Assembly: GCF_016865235.1 (NCBI RefSeq)
Contig: NZ_CP064030.1
Coordinates: 2,046,001-2,110,000, forward strand
DNA: 64,000 bases
Direction of reading: 5' to 3'
DNA from: Dyella caseinilytica
GTDB lineage: Bacteria; Pseudomonadota; Gammaproteobacteria; Xanthomonadales; Rhodanobacteraceae
Of this stretch, positions 35,571 to 44,821 are shown piece after piece; position 1 is the stretch's first letter, and the number at the start of each line of letters is the position of its first letter. Position numbers and translations under genes: made by a program. The notes under the pieces were generated by a model. That model did not search any database. It worked only from the letters and a program-made list of their open reading frames with translations, and had not been told where the DNA came from.

Positions 35571-36661
35571 CCGTGAATCGTGCCGTTGTTATTGCGCAGC
35601 GAACTGCCGCTACGACGATTGATTACGGCCATGATTTCGGCGGCAATGGCCAGCGCGATTTCTTCAGGCGTTTCCGAGCCGATATCCAAACCGGCAGGCG
35701 CGTGCAGGTGCAGGCCATCCAGTGCCATGTCGTTGCGCATGCGTGCCACTCGTTCGCGCGAGCCCAGCGCGCCGATGTAGGCAGCCGGGGCACTTTTCAG
35801 CGCTTTGAGGTAAGCAATGTCGTGTTCCAGATTGTGCGTCATCACCACCACGGAGCTGTGTGCATCCAATGACAGGGCTGCGGGTAAGCTCGTAGGCGTT
35901 GCGCAGATCGTGTCGAGTCCGGCGGGCAGATCGTTAGCTTGCAATCGCGCGGGGTCGCTGTCGACGAGCGTGGTGCGCCAGCCAAGCGCTCGCGCCAGCG
36001 GTAACAGCGCGCGTGCTGCGGCGCTGCTGCCGATGACGAACAGAGCATGTGGCGGTGAAATTGCCTCGACCAATGCATCGGCTTCACCGAGTGCGGACGG
36101 CAGACTAAGTACGGTGGCTCGGCGCATGGTGATAGGCGGCGTGCGGGCAATAATGGCCGTTACCAGAGCCGGGTCCTGAAGCGAATCGTGCAATACACCA
36201 TGAGCGTTCCATATCAGCCGGCGCGGCGTGGTAACGGCATGGCCGATGGCAAATAGCGTGGCCAAGTAGATGTTCTGTCGCTCATCGAGGTTGCGCGACA
36301 AGGTATCGATGAAATCGGTGTCGTGCGTTGTCAGAAGTGGTTCGATCAGGACTTCCAGTTCGCCACCGCAGCCCATCTCGATCAGCACATCCAGTGCGGA
36401 TTCCGCGTTGTAGCTGACCAATCGCGGTTCGCCATCGGCGATCACTTCCAGCGCGCGCGCCACGATATCGCGCTGCGGGCAACCACCGGAAAGTTCGCAG
36501 ACCACGCGGCCGTCACCCAATACCAGCATGCGCGTACCAGGGCGACGAAAGGTTGAGCCGCGCGTGCGGGTCAAGGTTGCCATAGCCGCTTTCGGCGATC
36601 CTTCATCATGAAGGGTGCGCAACGCGGCGATTAGGGTGCTTAGCTCATGTGCCGAGTTCAT
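35567..36661 (-). CDS. xdhC: XdhC-family molybdenum enzyme maturation factor
   Basis: This is a 364-residue protein. The N-terminal XdhC/CoxI domain includes RRPGTRMLVLGDGRVVCELS and the CPQRDIV motif, with its Cys (SGGCPQRD). The C-terminal Rossmann-type domain contains ALFVIGSSAAARALLPLARA and TTLVDSDP, then GALGSRERVARM. XdhC proteins bind the cytidylated cofactor, help sulphurate it and insert it into the apoenzyme. The target is presumably the divergently encoded IorB-type subunit. The ATG at 36661 matches the domain start; the longer frame has no added features. Confidence 0.9.
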   Translation of the reverse strand: MNSAHELSTLIAALRTLHDEGSPKAAMATLTRTRGSTFRRPGTRMLVLGDGRVVCELSGGCPQRDIVARALEVIADGEPRLVSYNAESALDVLIEMGCGGELEVLIEPLLTTHDTDFIDTLSRNLDERQNIYLATLFAIGHAVTTPRRLIWNAHGVLHDSLQDPALVTAIIARTPPITMRRATVLSLPSALGEADALVEAISPPHALFVIGSSAAARALLPLARALGWRTTLVDSDPARLQANDLPAGLDTICATPTSLPAALSLDAHSSVVVMTHNLEHDIAYLKALKSAPAAYIGALGSRERVARMRNDMALDGLHLHAPAGLDIGSETPEEIALAIAAEIMAVINRRSGSSLRNNNGTIHG

Positions 36662-36724
36662 GGGGCAATCGTCGCATGCCTTTTCTGGATCTGCGATTCG
36701 GTGTTGGGGCCCGTGCAAGTGATC

Positions 36725-36804
36725 CGTCGTCCCGGGGAAGGCCGGGACCCAGCGTCTTTAAGCAGCCCCGAAGTCACTGGGTCCCGGCCTTCGCCGGGAC
36801 GACG
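36725..36804. repeat. REP-like palindrome (GTCCCGG type), copy 1
   Basis: Two 28-base arms, beginning CGTCGTCCCGG and ending CCGGGACGACG, pair with one mismatch around a 24-base spacer. Arms and part of the spacer (GTCTTT and AAGTC) are shared with the copy at 53482-53567. The copy lies between divergent xdhC and iorA. Confidence 0.88.
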
Positions 36805-36894
36805 AGCGTGCATTTGCCGATCGCATAGCGTCATGGTGTCAGCTATATATCGCTCAATGTCAGAATGGGGCAATGGCGGCGTGCGGAGGTTCTG

Positions 36895-37398
36895 ATGCTT
36901 TCCTTGTCCGTGAACGGTCAGTCGCATGCTGTTGATGTTCCCGACGACATGCCGCTGCTTTGGGTGCTGCGCGACGTCATCGGCCTGACGGGCACCAAGT
37001 TTGGATGCGGCATTGCGCAATGCGGCGCCTGCACGGTGCACCTGGATGGCCAGCCGGTGCGCTCTTGCGTGCTTCCGGTCGGCGCCATCGGCGACCGCTC
37101 CATTACCACCATCGAGGCTGTCGGCAATACGCCGGCTGGCCAGAAGATCCAGCAGGCATGGCTGGATGTGGACGTGGTGCAGTGCGGCTACTGCCAGTCC
37201 GGACAGATCATGTCTGCCGCGGCGCTCCTGCAGCGGACCCCCAACCCCAGCGATGCGGATATCGATGCGGCCATGTCCGGCAATATCTGCCGTTGCGGCA
37301 CCTATGTGCGCATCCGCGCAGCCATCAAGCAGGCTGCAACGGGCAAGCAGGAGATCCTGCAGACAATAGTAAGCGCGCCGGAGGGGACTGCGCCATGA
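36895..37398 (+). CDS. iorA: Molybdenum hydroxylase [2Fe-2S] subunit, IorA-like
   Basis: This 167-residue small subunit has two iron-sulphur domains. The plant-type ferredoxin domain has GCGIAQCGACTVHLDG and a later RSC. The C-terminal helical domain has QCGYCQSGQI and ICRCGTYVR. It carries electrons from the molybdenum subunit to the cytochrome. The ATG at 36895 follows GGAGG; an upstream in-frame ATG lacks a site. The stop overlaps the iorB start (ATGA). The closest type is the isoquinoline 1-oxidoreductase or aldehyde oxidase small subunit. Confidence 0.92.
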   Translation: MLSLSVNGQSHAVDVPDDMPLLWVLRDVIGLTGTKFGCGIAQCGACTVHLDGQPVRSCVLPVGAIGDRSITTIEAVGNTPAGQKIQQAWLDVDVVQCGYCQSGQIMSAAALLQRTPNPSDADIDAAMSGNICRCGTYVRIRAAIKQAATGKQEILQTIVSAPEGTAP

Positions 37399-39668
37399 AG
37401 AAGCCTGCCGATCACGCGCAGCACGGGTCCGAGATTGTCGACCTTGGCCGACGTCACGCGTTGCAGGCCAGCGGGCTGGCGATTGCTTTTCTGTGGCTGG
37501 GCACTACCGGTACGGCTTCGGCGATGATCAATGCGCGCCGCCAGCCGGGCGATGCCGCCGCCGCGCAGGCCGATGGCAATCCACCGTTCGCGCCGAATGC
37601 CTTTATCCGTATCGACACCACCGGCAAGGTGCGCCTGGTCATGCCCACTGTTGAAATGGGGCAGGGCATCTACACCGGCTGCTGCATGCTGCTGGCTGAA
37701 GAACTGGGCGTCGGCCTGGATCAGATCACGGTGGAGCATTCGCCACCGAGTGATGAGCTGTATGGCATTCCGTTGCTGGGCGGCCAGATCACAGGCGGTT
37801 CCACCAGTACACGGGCGACCTGGCAGGTGCTGCGCGAAGCGGGCGCGGTGGCGCGCAGCATGCTGGTGAGTGCAGCTGCGTCGCAGTGGCACGTCGATCC
37901 ATCCACTTGCACAGTGGATCGCGGCGTCGTGCATCACGCGGCGTCGGGGCGCAGCCTCGGTTTTGGCGCATTGTCTGTGGCGGCTGGCAAATTGCCGATG
38001 CCCGATAAGGTGTTATTGACCGATCCCAAAGACTTCAAATTGATCGGCAAGCCGATGCGACGTGTCGATTCGCCGGACAAGATCAAGGGCGCCACGCAGT
38101 TCGGTATCGATGTGCAGGTGCCGGGGATGAAGATTGCCACCGTGATGGCGTGTCCTACCTTTGGCGGCAAGCTCGTTGCCGTTGATGATAAAGCCGCACG
38201 GGCGGTACCCGGCGTGGTCGATGTCCTGCGACTGGACAATGCCGTGGCGGTGGTCGGTGATCATTTCTGGGCGGCGAAACAGGGCTTGCATGCATTGAAC
38301 GTCACGTGGGACCGTGGCGAAAACGCCCATCTCACCACCCAACAATTACGCGACACTTTGGCCGATGCGGCACGCAACGGCAAATCCGTCGCCGCACGCA
38401 ACGATGGCGACCGTCCGCAAGGCACGCTGGTCCAATCGGAATACCAGTCACCGATGTTTGCGCATGCGACGATGGAGCCGATGAACGCCACGGTGCATGT
38501 CACTGCGGATCAGTGCGAGATCTGGGTTGGCACACAAGTGCCTGCGCGCGCGGTAGACGAGTCAGCGAAGATCACCGGTCTGTCACCGGACAAAGTCATC
38601 CTGCATAACCAATATCTTGGTGGCGGTTTCGGCCGCCGGCTGGAAACCGATTGGGTCGAGCAGGCGGTGGCGTTCGCCAAGCAGGTGTCTTACCCGGTGA
38701 AAGTGGTATGGACGCGTGAGGAAGATATTCGTCACGACCGCATGCGGCCGATGTATCACGACGTGGTGTCTGCCGTGGTCGACGCGGATGGAAAACCCGT
38801 CTGGTACGGTTATCGCACCAGTGGCAGCTCCGTGTTGGCCCGTTTTGCGCCGGCTGCCATGGGCAAGGATGGCATGGATAGTGATGCTGTCGAATGCGTG
38901 GCGGAAATTCCCTACGATATTCCCAAGGGCAAAGTGGAGTGGATTCGTCACGACATGCCGACGGGATTGGTCACTGGCTGGTGGCGCGGTGTCGGCCCTA
39001 CCCACAATTTGTTCGTGTTCGAAAGCTTCATCGACGAACTGGCTCATCATGCCGGCAAGGATCCGCTCGAGTATCGCCGCGCTTTGCTGCAGAAAAGTCC
39101 ACGGGCGCTGGGTGTGCTGAATCTTGCTGCCGAGAAAATCGGTTGGGGCGGTCAGCCGTTGCCTGCGCGAGTCGGACGCGGTATCGCACTGGGTGAACCC
39201 TTCGGCAGTCACGTCTGCGCGATTGTGGAAGCGGAAGTCACACCACAAGGCGAGGTGCGTTTGCGTCGTGCCGTGGTGGGTCTCGACGTGGGTGTCGCCG
39301 TCAACACCAGTTCCATCGAAGCACAGGTGCAAGGCGGCATCATCTTTGGCTTAAGTGCAGCGATGTACAGCGGTCTCACTATCAAGGATGGCGCAATCGA
39401 GCAGAGCAACTTCAACGACTATCGCGTACTTCGCATCAACGAATCGCCCGTTGTGGAAGTGCATCGCGTGGTCAATGCCGAACCGCCTGGTGGCCTCGGT
39501 GAAGTCGGCACGGCCATTGCCGCGCCTGCGTTGGCCAACGCGATTTTCGCAGCGACGGGCGTGCGGCTTTACAAGCTGCCGGTGGATCGCGATCTGCTGG
39601 TGCAAAGTCCCGATGCGCTCAAGTCGGCCGCGTCCGGAACGGCGAACCAGGGGAGGAACGTGGCATGA
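37395..39668 (+). CDS. iorB: Molybdopterin-binding subunit of a periplasmic aldehyde/N-heterocycle oxidase, IorB-like
   Basis: This 757-residue catalytic subunit belongs to the xanthine dehydrogenase family, IorB type. A Tat-like signal is present near the N-terminus (LGRRHALQASGLAIAFLWLG, residues 17-36), so the folded cofactor enzyme is probably exported. Core segments include VEMGQGIYTGCCMLLAEEL, GGSTSTRATWQVLREAG, YLGGGFGRRLETD and the C-terminal PPGGLGEVGTAIAAPALANA, which holds the conserved active-site Glu region. It hydroxylates an aldehyde or N-heterocycle using water. The substrate cannot be named. It overlaps its neighbours by four bases on each side. Confidence 0.92.
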   Translation: MKKPADHAQHGSEIVDLGRRHALQASGLAIAFLWLGTTGTASAMINARRQPGDAAAAQADGNPPFAPNAFIRIDTTGKVRLVMPTVEMGQGIYTGCCMLLAEELGVGLDQITVEHSPPSDELYGIPLLGGQITGGSTSTRATWQVLREAGAVARSMLVSAAASQWHVDPSTCTVDRGVVHHAASGRSLGFGALSVAAGKLPMPDKVLLTDPKDFKLIGKPMRRVDSPDKIKGATQFGIDVQVPGMKIATVMACPTFGGKLVAVDDKAARAVPGVVDVLRLDNAVAVVGDHFWAAKQGLHALNVTWDRGENAHLTTQQLRDTLADAARNGKSVAARNDGDRPQGTLVQSEYQSPMFAHATMEPMNATVHVTADQCEIWVGTQVPARAVDESAKITGLSPDKVILHNQYLGGGFGRRLETDWVEQAVAFAKQVSYPVKVVWTREEDIRHDRMRPMYHDVVSAVVDADGKPVWYGYRTSGSSVLARFAPAAMGKDGMDSDAVECVAEIPYDIPKGKVEWIRHDMPTGLVTGWWRGVGPTHNLFVFESFIDELAHHAGKDPLEYRRALLQKSPRALGVLNLAAEKIGWGGQPLPARVGRGIALGEPFGSHVCAIVEAEVTPQGEVRLRRAVVGLDVGVAVNTSSIEAQVQGGIIFGLSAAMYSGLTIKDGAIEQSNFNDYRVLRINESPVVEVHRVVNAEPPGGLGEVGTAIAAPALANAIFAATGVRLYKLPVDRDLLVQSPDALKSAASGTANQGRNVA

Positions 39669-40972
39669 CTCGCCTCCTCGTCATCGTGGTGGTGTTGGTG
39701 CTGCTGGGAGCCGGCGCCTACGTCTATCTCAATCGCCCGGATACTTCCGATGGCACAGCGCCGGCAATAGCTGGTGCACCTCCCAGTTCGGATGTGCTGG
39801 CACGCGGCGAATACCTCGCCAAAGCAGCCGACTGCACGGCGTGCCATACCGTACCCGGTTCCGGCAAGGCATTTGCCGGTGGCGTGGCATTCAAGATGCC
39901 GTTCGGCACGATTTATTCGTCCAACATCACCGCTGACGAAACTACCGGCATCGGTAGCTGGAGCGATGATGATTTCGTGCGCGCGGTGCGCGAAGGTGTG
40001 CGCAGCGACGGACAGCATCTGTATCCGGCTTTCCCCTACACCTCTTACACTCAGCTCAGCCGCAGCGATGTGCTGGCGATCAAGGCCTATCTTTTCAGTC
40101 TGCCCAAGATCTCGCAGGCTGATAAGGAAAACCAATTGTCCTTCCCCTTCAACCAGCGCTGGGCGATGGGCTTCTGGAATGCAGCCTTCTTCAAGAGCCA
40201 GCGCTTCCAGCCAGATCCTGCGCAATCGCCGCAATGGAACAGTGGCAAATACCTGGCTGTGGCGCTGGAGCACTGCGGCGAGTGTCATACGCCGCGCAAC
40301 TTCGCTTTTGCGATGGAACATGGTGATGAGTTTGCCGGGCAGGAGCTGCAAGGTTGGCGTGCCTACAACATCACGTCCGATCAGGCGCATGGCATTGGCG
40401 CGTGGAGCGACAGCGACATCAGTAGTTATCTCAGCACCGGCCATGCGGATGGCCGCGGCACAGCCTCTGGGCCGATGGCTGAAGCGGTCGAAAACAGTCT
40501 GCGCTATCTCAACCCTTCGGACGCGGCATCGCTGGTGGCTTACCTGCGCAGCGTGCCGGCGCGCGAAGGCAAGGATCCGATCACCATCGATGCCCAGGCT
40601 GCGCCGGCTGTTGCTTCCAGCAACGCAGCGCCTGGTGGCGACAGCGCCAGCGCGGACAATCCCGGCCTGAAACTCTTCGAAGGCGCCTGCGCAAGCTGCC
40701 ACCAGTGGAACGGCAAGGGGCAGGAGACGCCCTATGCATCTTTGCTGGGCACACGCGGCGTCAATGACGTGCGTGGCGCCAATCTCACGCAGGTGCTGCT
40801 ACATGGCTCCAATTTGCGCGCGCTGGGGCCAAACGTTTTCATGCCCGAATTCGGCAATGCGTATTCGGACACGGAGATCGCGCAGTTGGCCAATTACGTG
40901 ATTGCCCATTTTGGTAACAAACAGGGCACGGTCACGCCGGACGATGTGGCGCAGCGGCGCAAGCAATTCTGA
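39665..40972 (+). CDS. Triheme cytochrome c electron-transfer subunit
   Basis: This is a 435-residue protein with an N-terminal membrane anchor or signal (residues 1-22) and three c-type haem sites: CTACH (near 58), CGECH (near 204) and CASCH (near 342). It resembles the cytochrome subunit of membrane-bound alcohol and aldehyde dehydrogenases. It should pass electrons from IorA to the respiratory chain. It is translationally coupled to iorB by a four-base overlap. The C-terminal segment after the third haem ends with a typical VIAHFGN helix. Confidence 0.92.
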   Translation: MTRLLVIVVVLVLLGAGAYVYLNRPDTSDGTAPAIAGAPPSSDVLARGEYLAKAADCTACHTVPGSGKAFAGGVAFKMPFGTIYSSNITADETTGIGSWSDDDFVRAVREGVRSDGQHLYPAFPYTSYTQLSRSDVLAIKAYLFSLPKISQADKENQLSFPFNQRWAMGFWNAAFFKSQRFQPDPAQSPQWNSGKYLAVALEHCGECHTPRNFAFAMEHGDEFAGQELQGWRAYNITSDQAHGIGAWSDSDISSYLSTGHADGRGTASGPMAEAVENSLRYLNPSDAASLVAYLRSVPAREGKDPITIDAQAAPAVASSNAAPGGDSASADNPGLKLFEGACASCHQWNGKGQETPYASLLGTRGVNDVRGANLTQVLLHGSNLRALGPNVFMPEFGNAYSDTEIAQLANYVIAHFGNKQGTVTPDDVAQRRKQF

Positions 40973-40982
40973 TAAAGAGCGC

Positions 40983-41333
40983 TTACGCCTTGCTTCCAGC
41001 TTCGTGAGCGCTGACCGCGTCCATCACTCGCGCCGAGTACACCAGCGCCGCACCAGCATTGAGTGCAATCGCCACGCCCAGCGCCTCGGCGATTTCCTCG
41101 TGCGTGGCGCCGTGTTTCAATGCTTCGCCGGTATGCACGGTGATGCAGCCGTCACAGCGGGTCGTCACCGCTACGGCCAGCGCGATCAGCTCGCGTGTCT
41201 TGGCATCCAGATGGCCGGTCTTCTGGCCTGCCTTGGACAAGGTCTGGTAACCGGCCACGGTATCGGGACTGAGCTTGCCGACTTCGCCAATGCGACCCAT
41301 CAATTCTTTACGGTATTCCAGCCAATCCATCAT
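40983..41333 (-). CDS. AhpD-like carboxymuconolactone decarboxylase family protein
   Basis: This is a 116-residue all-helical protein. It carries the AhpD-like redox motif CDGC (TTRCDGCITVHTGEALKHG) with the following His, typical of peroxidase-type members rather than of true decarboxylases. The family start MDWLEYRKEL fits the ATG ATG at 41333, behind GGAG. It is convergent with the cytochrome gene, 10 bases apart. A protective or peroxide-reducing role is inferred. Confidence 0.88.
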   Translation of the reverse strand: MMDWLEYRKELMGRIGEVGKLSPDTVAGYQTLSKAGQKTGHLDAKTRELIALAVAVTTRCDGCITVHTGEALKHGATHEEIAEALGVAIALNAGAALVYSARVMDAVSAHEAGSKA

Positions 41334-41502
41334 CGGAGTTCTCCCGGTTGTTGGGCGATCATCATGCACCGCAAGTGTGCCCCGGACATAGCCCTTGTTC
41401 CCGCGCAGGTGCCGGCGATGGGCCAGAAGTCATGCCCATGGCGGCCCCAAATTGGGGCTGCATCGGATTATTGTTCCAAGATTCATTTTCTGGGGAAGGG
41501 CG

Positions 41503-43575
41503 ATGCAAACGTTCCGACGAGTTCTTGCAATGGCTGTGCTGGGCGCGCTGGCCGTGGCAGCCGCCACACCTGCCGCGATCGCAGCAAATACCGTTGCCGA
41601 TAACAGCGGCATTGATCTGAGTGGCATGGATCATGCGGTAAAACCGGGTGACGATTTCTTCAGCTATGCCAACGGCACCTGGGTGAAGAACACGCAGATT
41701 CCAGCAGATCGGTCCAGCACTGGTCCGACCCAGGATCTGGAGGAGTTGACCGAGCAACGCACGGCGGACCTGATCCGCAACATGGCCAAGACGCATCCGG
41801 CGCCAGGCAGCAACGATCGCAAGATTGCCGATTACTACACGGCTTTCATGAATGAAGCTGCGATTGAAAAGAATGGTCTTGCATCGCTGCAGCCGGAGCT
41901 TGATCGGATCGCGGCCATTCGCACGCGCGATGATCTGGCGCGCGTGCTGGGCGGCGAATTACGCGCCGACGTCGATCCGATCAACGCCACCAACTTCCAG
42001 ACCGAAAACCTGTTCGGCTTGTTCGTGACTCAGGCGCTGGAGGATCCTGCGCACAACATGGCCTATCTGCTGCAGGGCGGACTGGCCATGCCGAGCCGCG
42101 ATTACTATCTGTCGCAGGATTCGGACATGGCCGGGTTCCGTGCCAAGTATCAGGCCTATGTGACGTCGTTGCTGAAGCTGGCCGACACACCCGATGCCGA
42201 AGCGCAGGCCAAGGCGATCATCGCGCTGGAAACCAAGATCGCGCAGGCACAGGAGAACCTGGTCGATAGCGAAGATGTGCACAAGGCTTCTACCGTATGG
42301 AGCGCAGGCGAGTTTGCGCAGAAAGCGCCCGGCCTGAACTGGAACATCTATTTTCAGGCTGCGCACCTGGGTAACCAGAGGCAATTCGATCTGTGGCAGC
42401 CCGCCGGCATCATCGGCCTTGCCGCGCTGGTTGGCAGCGAGCCCATCGACGCCTGGAAGCAACTGCTGCGCTATCACGCGATCGACAACGCGGCATCGCT
42501 GCTGCCCAAGGCTTACGCCGATCTGCGTTTTGATTTCTACGGCACCACGCTGGAAGGAACACCACAGCAAACCGAGCGCTGGAAGCGCGCCGTGGACGCC
42601 GCCAGCGACGATCTGGGCGACGCGGTGGGGCAGGTATACGTAAAGCACTATTTCCCGCCGTCGTCCAAGGCCAAGGTGCAGGCGATGGTGAAGAACCTGC
42701 TCGCTACCTTCGACGAACGCATCGACACGCTGGCATGGATGACGCCAGCAACCCGCGCCAAGGCGAAGGAAAAGATTGCAACCCTGCGCGTGGGCGTGGG
42801 TTATCCGGATACCTGGCGTGACTACAGCACGCTGGTGATTCGTCCGGATGATGCGCTAGGCAACCACCAGCGTGCGATTGAGCTGCGCTTCCAATATGCA
42901 CTGGCGAAACTGGGCAAACCCGTCGATCACGGCGAGTGGTGGATGACACCGCAGACCGTGGATGCGGTGAATTTGCCGTTGCAGAACGCGCTGAATTTCC
43001 CCGCGGCGATTCTGCAGCCACCCTTCTACGATCCGAATGCAGACGACGCAGCCAACTACGGTGCCACCGGCGCGACCATCGGCCACGAGATCAGTCACAG
43101 CTTCGACAACACCGGCGCTGACTTCAACGCGCAAGGCAAGCTGGAAAACTGGTGGACGCCGCAGGATGCAGCGCATTTCAAAGCCGATACGCAGAAGCTG
43201 GTTGAGCAGTACAACCATTACGAAGCCTTGCCCGGCCTGTTCGTCAACGGCCAGCAGACGCTAGGCGAGAATATCGCTGACGTGGCGGGTTTGGCCGTTG
43301 CTTATGCGGCTTATCACAAATCGCTGCATGGCAAACCGGCACCGGTCATCGATGGACTGACGGGTGATCAGCGTTTCTTCCTCGCTTATGCGCAGAGCTG
43401 GCGTGCCAAGACCCGCGATGCGGAATTGCGCCAGCGTCTTGCGACTGATGTGCATGCACCGGACAGCCTGCGTGCGCAGACGGTGCGGAATATCGATGGC
43501 TGGTATGACGCGTTCAAGGTGCAACCTGGCGAGAAGCTTTATCTGACGCCGGATAATCGGGTGAAGATCTGGTAG
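41503..43575 (+). CDS. M13-family zinc metallopeptidase (PepO/neprilysin-like)
   Basis: This 690-residue secreted peptidase has a signal peptide (residues 1-29). The mature protein starts with the family's LSGMDHAVKPGDDFFSYANGTW. The C-terminal catalytic domain has NALNFPAAILQPPFYD, the zinc motif GHEISHSFDNTG (near residue 527), the third ligand region ENIADVAGL (near 588), and the terminal substrate-binding part. It probably degrades oligopeptides in the periplasm or outside the cell. GGGGAAGGG precedes the ATG. A strong hairpin follows the stop. Confidence 0.95.
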   Translation: MQTFRRVLAMAVLGALAVAAATPAAIAANTVADNSGIDLSGMDHAVKPGDDFFSYANGTWVKNTQIPADRSSTGPTQDLEELTEQRTADLIRNMAKTHPAPGSNDRKIADYYTAFMNEAAIEKNGLASLQPELDRIAAIRTRDDLARVLGGELRADVDPINATNFQTENLFGLFVTQALEDPAHNMAYLLQGGLAMPSRDYYLSQDSDMAGFRAKYQAYVTSLLKLADTPDAEAQAKAIIALETKIAQAQENLVDSEDVHKASTVWSAGEFAQKAPGLNWNIYFQAAHLGNQRQFDLWQPAGIIGLAALVGSEPIDAWKQLLRYHAIDNAASLLPKAYADLRFDFYGTTLEGTPQQTERWKRAVDAASDDLGDAVGQVYVKHYFPPSSKAKVQAMVKNLLATFDERIDTLAWMTPATRAKAKEKIATLRVGVGYPDTWRDYSTLVIRPDDALGNHQRAIELRFQYALAKLGKPVDHGEWWMTPQTVDAVNLPLQNALNFPAAILQPPFYDPNADDAANYGATGATIGHEISHSFDNTGADFNAQGKLENWWTPQDAAHFKADTQKLVEQYNHYEALPGLFVNGQQTLGENIADVAGLAVAYAAYHKSLHGKPAPVIDGLTGDQRFFLAYAQSWRAKTRDAELRQRLATDVHAPDSLRAQTVRNIDGWYDAFKVQPGEKLYLTPDNRVKIW

Positions 43576-43589
43576 TAAGCACGCATTTG

Positions 43590-43620
43590 CTTCCTCCCCT
43601 ACGTGCCATAGGGGAGGGAG
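43590..43620 (+). terminator. Rho-independent terminator after the M13 peptidase gene
   Basis: A 12-bp stem (CTTCCTCCCCTA with TAGGGGAGGGAG, one G-T pair) with a 7-base loop is followed by TGTTTATG. It lies 15 bases after the stop and between convergent genes. Confidence 0.7.
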
Positions 43621-43691
43621 TGTTTATGCAGGTTCGCGCATTACGTAACGAACCATCTCACTCAAATCCTTCCCAAAGCAGGTCGGGAAGC

Positions 43692-44696
43692 TCAACGGTT
43701 CGTATCCTGTTTGGCCGCATCAGCGGCCATCTCCGGCGGCGCGGGCACCTTCTTGCCATTGCCAGGCTTGGTCCATACCGCGACGTAATCCACCACCATC
43801 GGGTGGCCCGGTTCGGTTTCCGGTGTCGGCGTGGGTTTCCAGCCGGCCATCACGAATGAGAAGCCGCCGCCCACCGCGACATCGAGCAACATGAAGTAAC
43901 CGCGCTGGTCGGTTAGCTCGTGCCAGGTTTCCGCGGACATCTGGTTCTCGGCCACCTGGTTGACTAACTGTCCATCCACGAACCAGCGCAATTGCTCCGG
44001 CGTGACGCTGCGGTTCCATTCGAAGGTAAACGTGTGCGGGCCGGAAGTGCAGGCTTCATGCGGGCAAGGCAGGCGGCTGCCGATGCCGATCGGTTCGGCA
44101 CAAGGGCCGCCCGGATTGATACCGCAGTGCAGGATGCCCCACACCGCGTCAAGCCCGTTGACGCTCTCCATGATGTCGAATTCGCCGGATTCGGGCCATT
44201 TCCCGTTAGCGCGGAAGTTGCTGCCCAGCGCCCAGAACGCAGGCCAGTAACCCAACGCTCGCGGTCCGGTAATGTCCGGCATCTGGATGCGGGCTTCCAT
44301 GCGCAACATGCCGCCTTCGGCGACGGTGAAGTCGTCACGAATGGTTTCGAGGCGCCCGGAAGTCCATTCGCCGTCCGCGCTGCGCTGCGGTGTGATCAGC
44401 AGGTGCCCTTTTCCGTCCAGGCGGATATTCGCCGGATCAGTCGTATAGCGTTCGATCTCGGACGTGCCCCAGTTGACTGGACCATTCGGGTACGAATGGC
44501 CGGTGTCGATGCGCCAGATGCTGGTTGATGGCAGCGTGCCTGCTTGCCCGGCGAAATTATCGCCCCAGGTAAGCACCCAGCCCGGCGGTGTGGGGATGTC
44601 AGTGGCGAGCGCGGGATGGGCAAAACCCGTCATACCCACCGAGATGGTCAGCGCTGCGACGGCAGCAGGGCGGGAGACGATTTTTTTAATCTGCAT
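43692..44696 (-). CDS. Glycoside hydrolase family 16 (beta-glucanase-like)
   Basis: This 334-residue secreted enzyme has a signal peptide (residues 1-32, ending HPALATD). The jelly-roll domain carries the GH16 catalytic motif ESGEFDIMES near residue 170, where the first Glu after Gly is the nucleophile and the last Glu the acid/base. WPAFWALG upstream forms the substrate cleft. Family members hydrolyse laminarin, lichenan or other beta-glucans; fungal cell-wall glucan is a plausible target for a soil bacterium. The ATG at 44696 begins the signal peptide. The four Cys around ILHCGINPGGPCAEP and LPCPHEAC may form disulphides. Confidence 0.92.
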   Translation of the reverse strand: MQIKKIVSRPAAVAALTISVGMTGFAHPALATDIPTPPGWVLTWGDNFAGQAGTLPSTSIWRIDTGHSYPNGPVNWGTSEIERYTTDPANIRLDGKGHLLITPQRSADGEWTSGRLETIRDDFTVAEGGMLRMEARIQMPDITGPRALGYWPAFWALGSNFRANGKWPESGEFDIMESVNGLDAVWGILHCGINPGGPCAEPIGIGSRLPCPHEACTSGPHTFTFEWNRSVTPEQLRWFVDGQLVNQVAENQMSAETWHELTDQRGYFMLLDVAVGGGFSFVMAGWKPTPTPETEPGHPMVVDYVAVWTKPGNGKKVPAPPEMAADAAKQDTNR

Positions 44697-44821
44697 AAAC
44701 TTCAGGCTGTCATGGGCCTTGAATACAAAGGCCAAAAAGCAAAAATTTGGGAAGCCCCGTGCGCATGTTTAATCAGTTCGGCACCGGGAAGCAAATCTGT
44801 AGTGACGGGATGGTCCTCCCG

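Noticed and set aside
36960..37394. 145-codon upstream extension of iorB
   Set aside because: It lies within iorA in another frame; the ATGA overlap at 37395-37398 and the Tat-like signal fix the true start.
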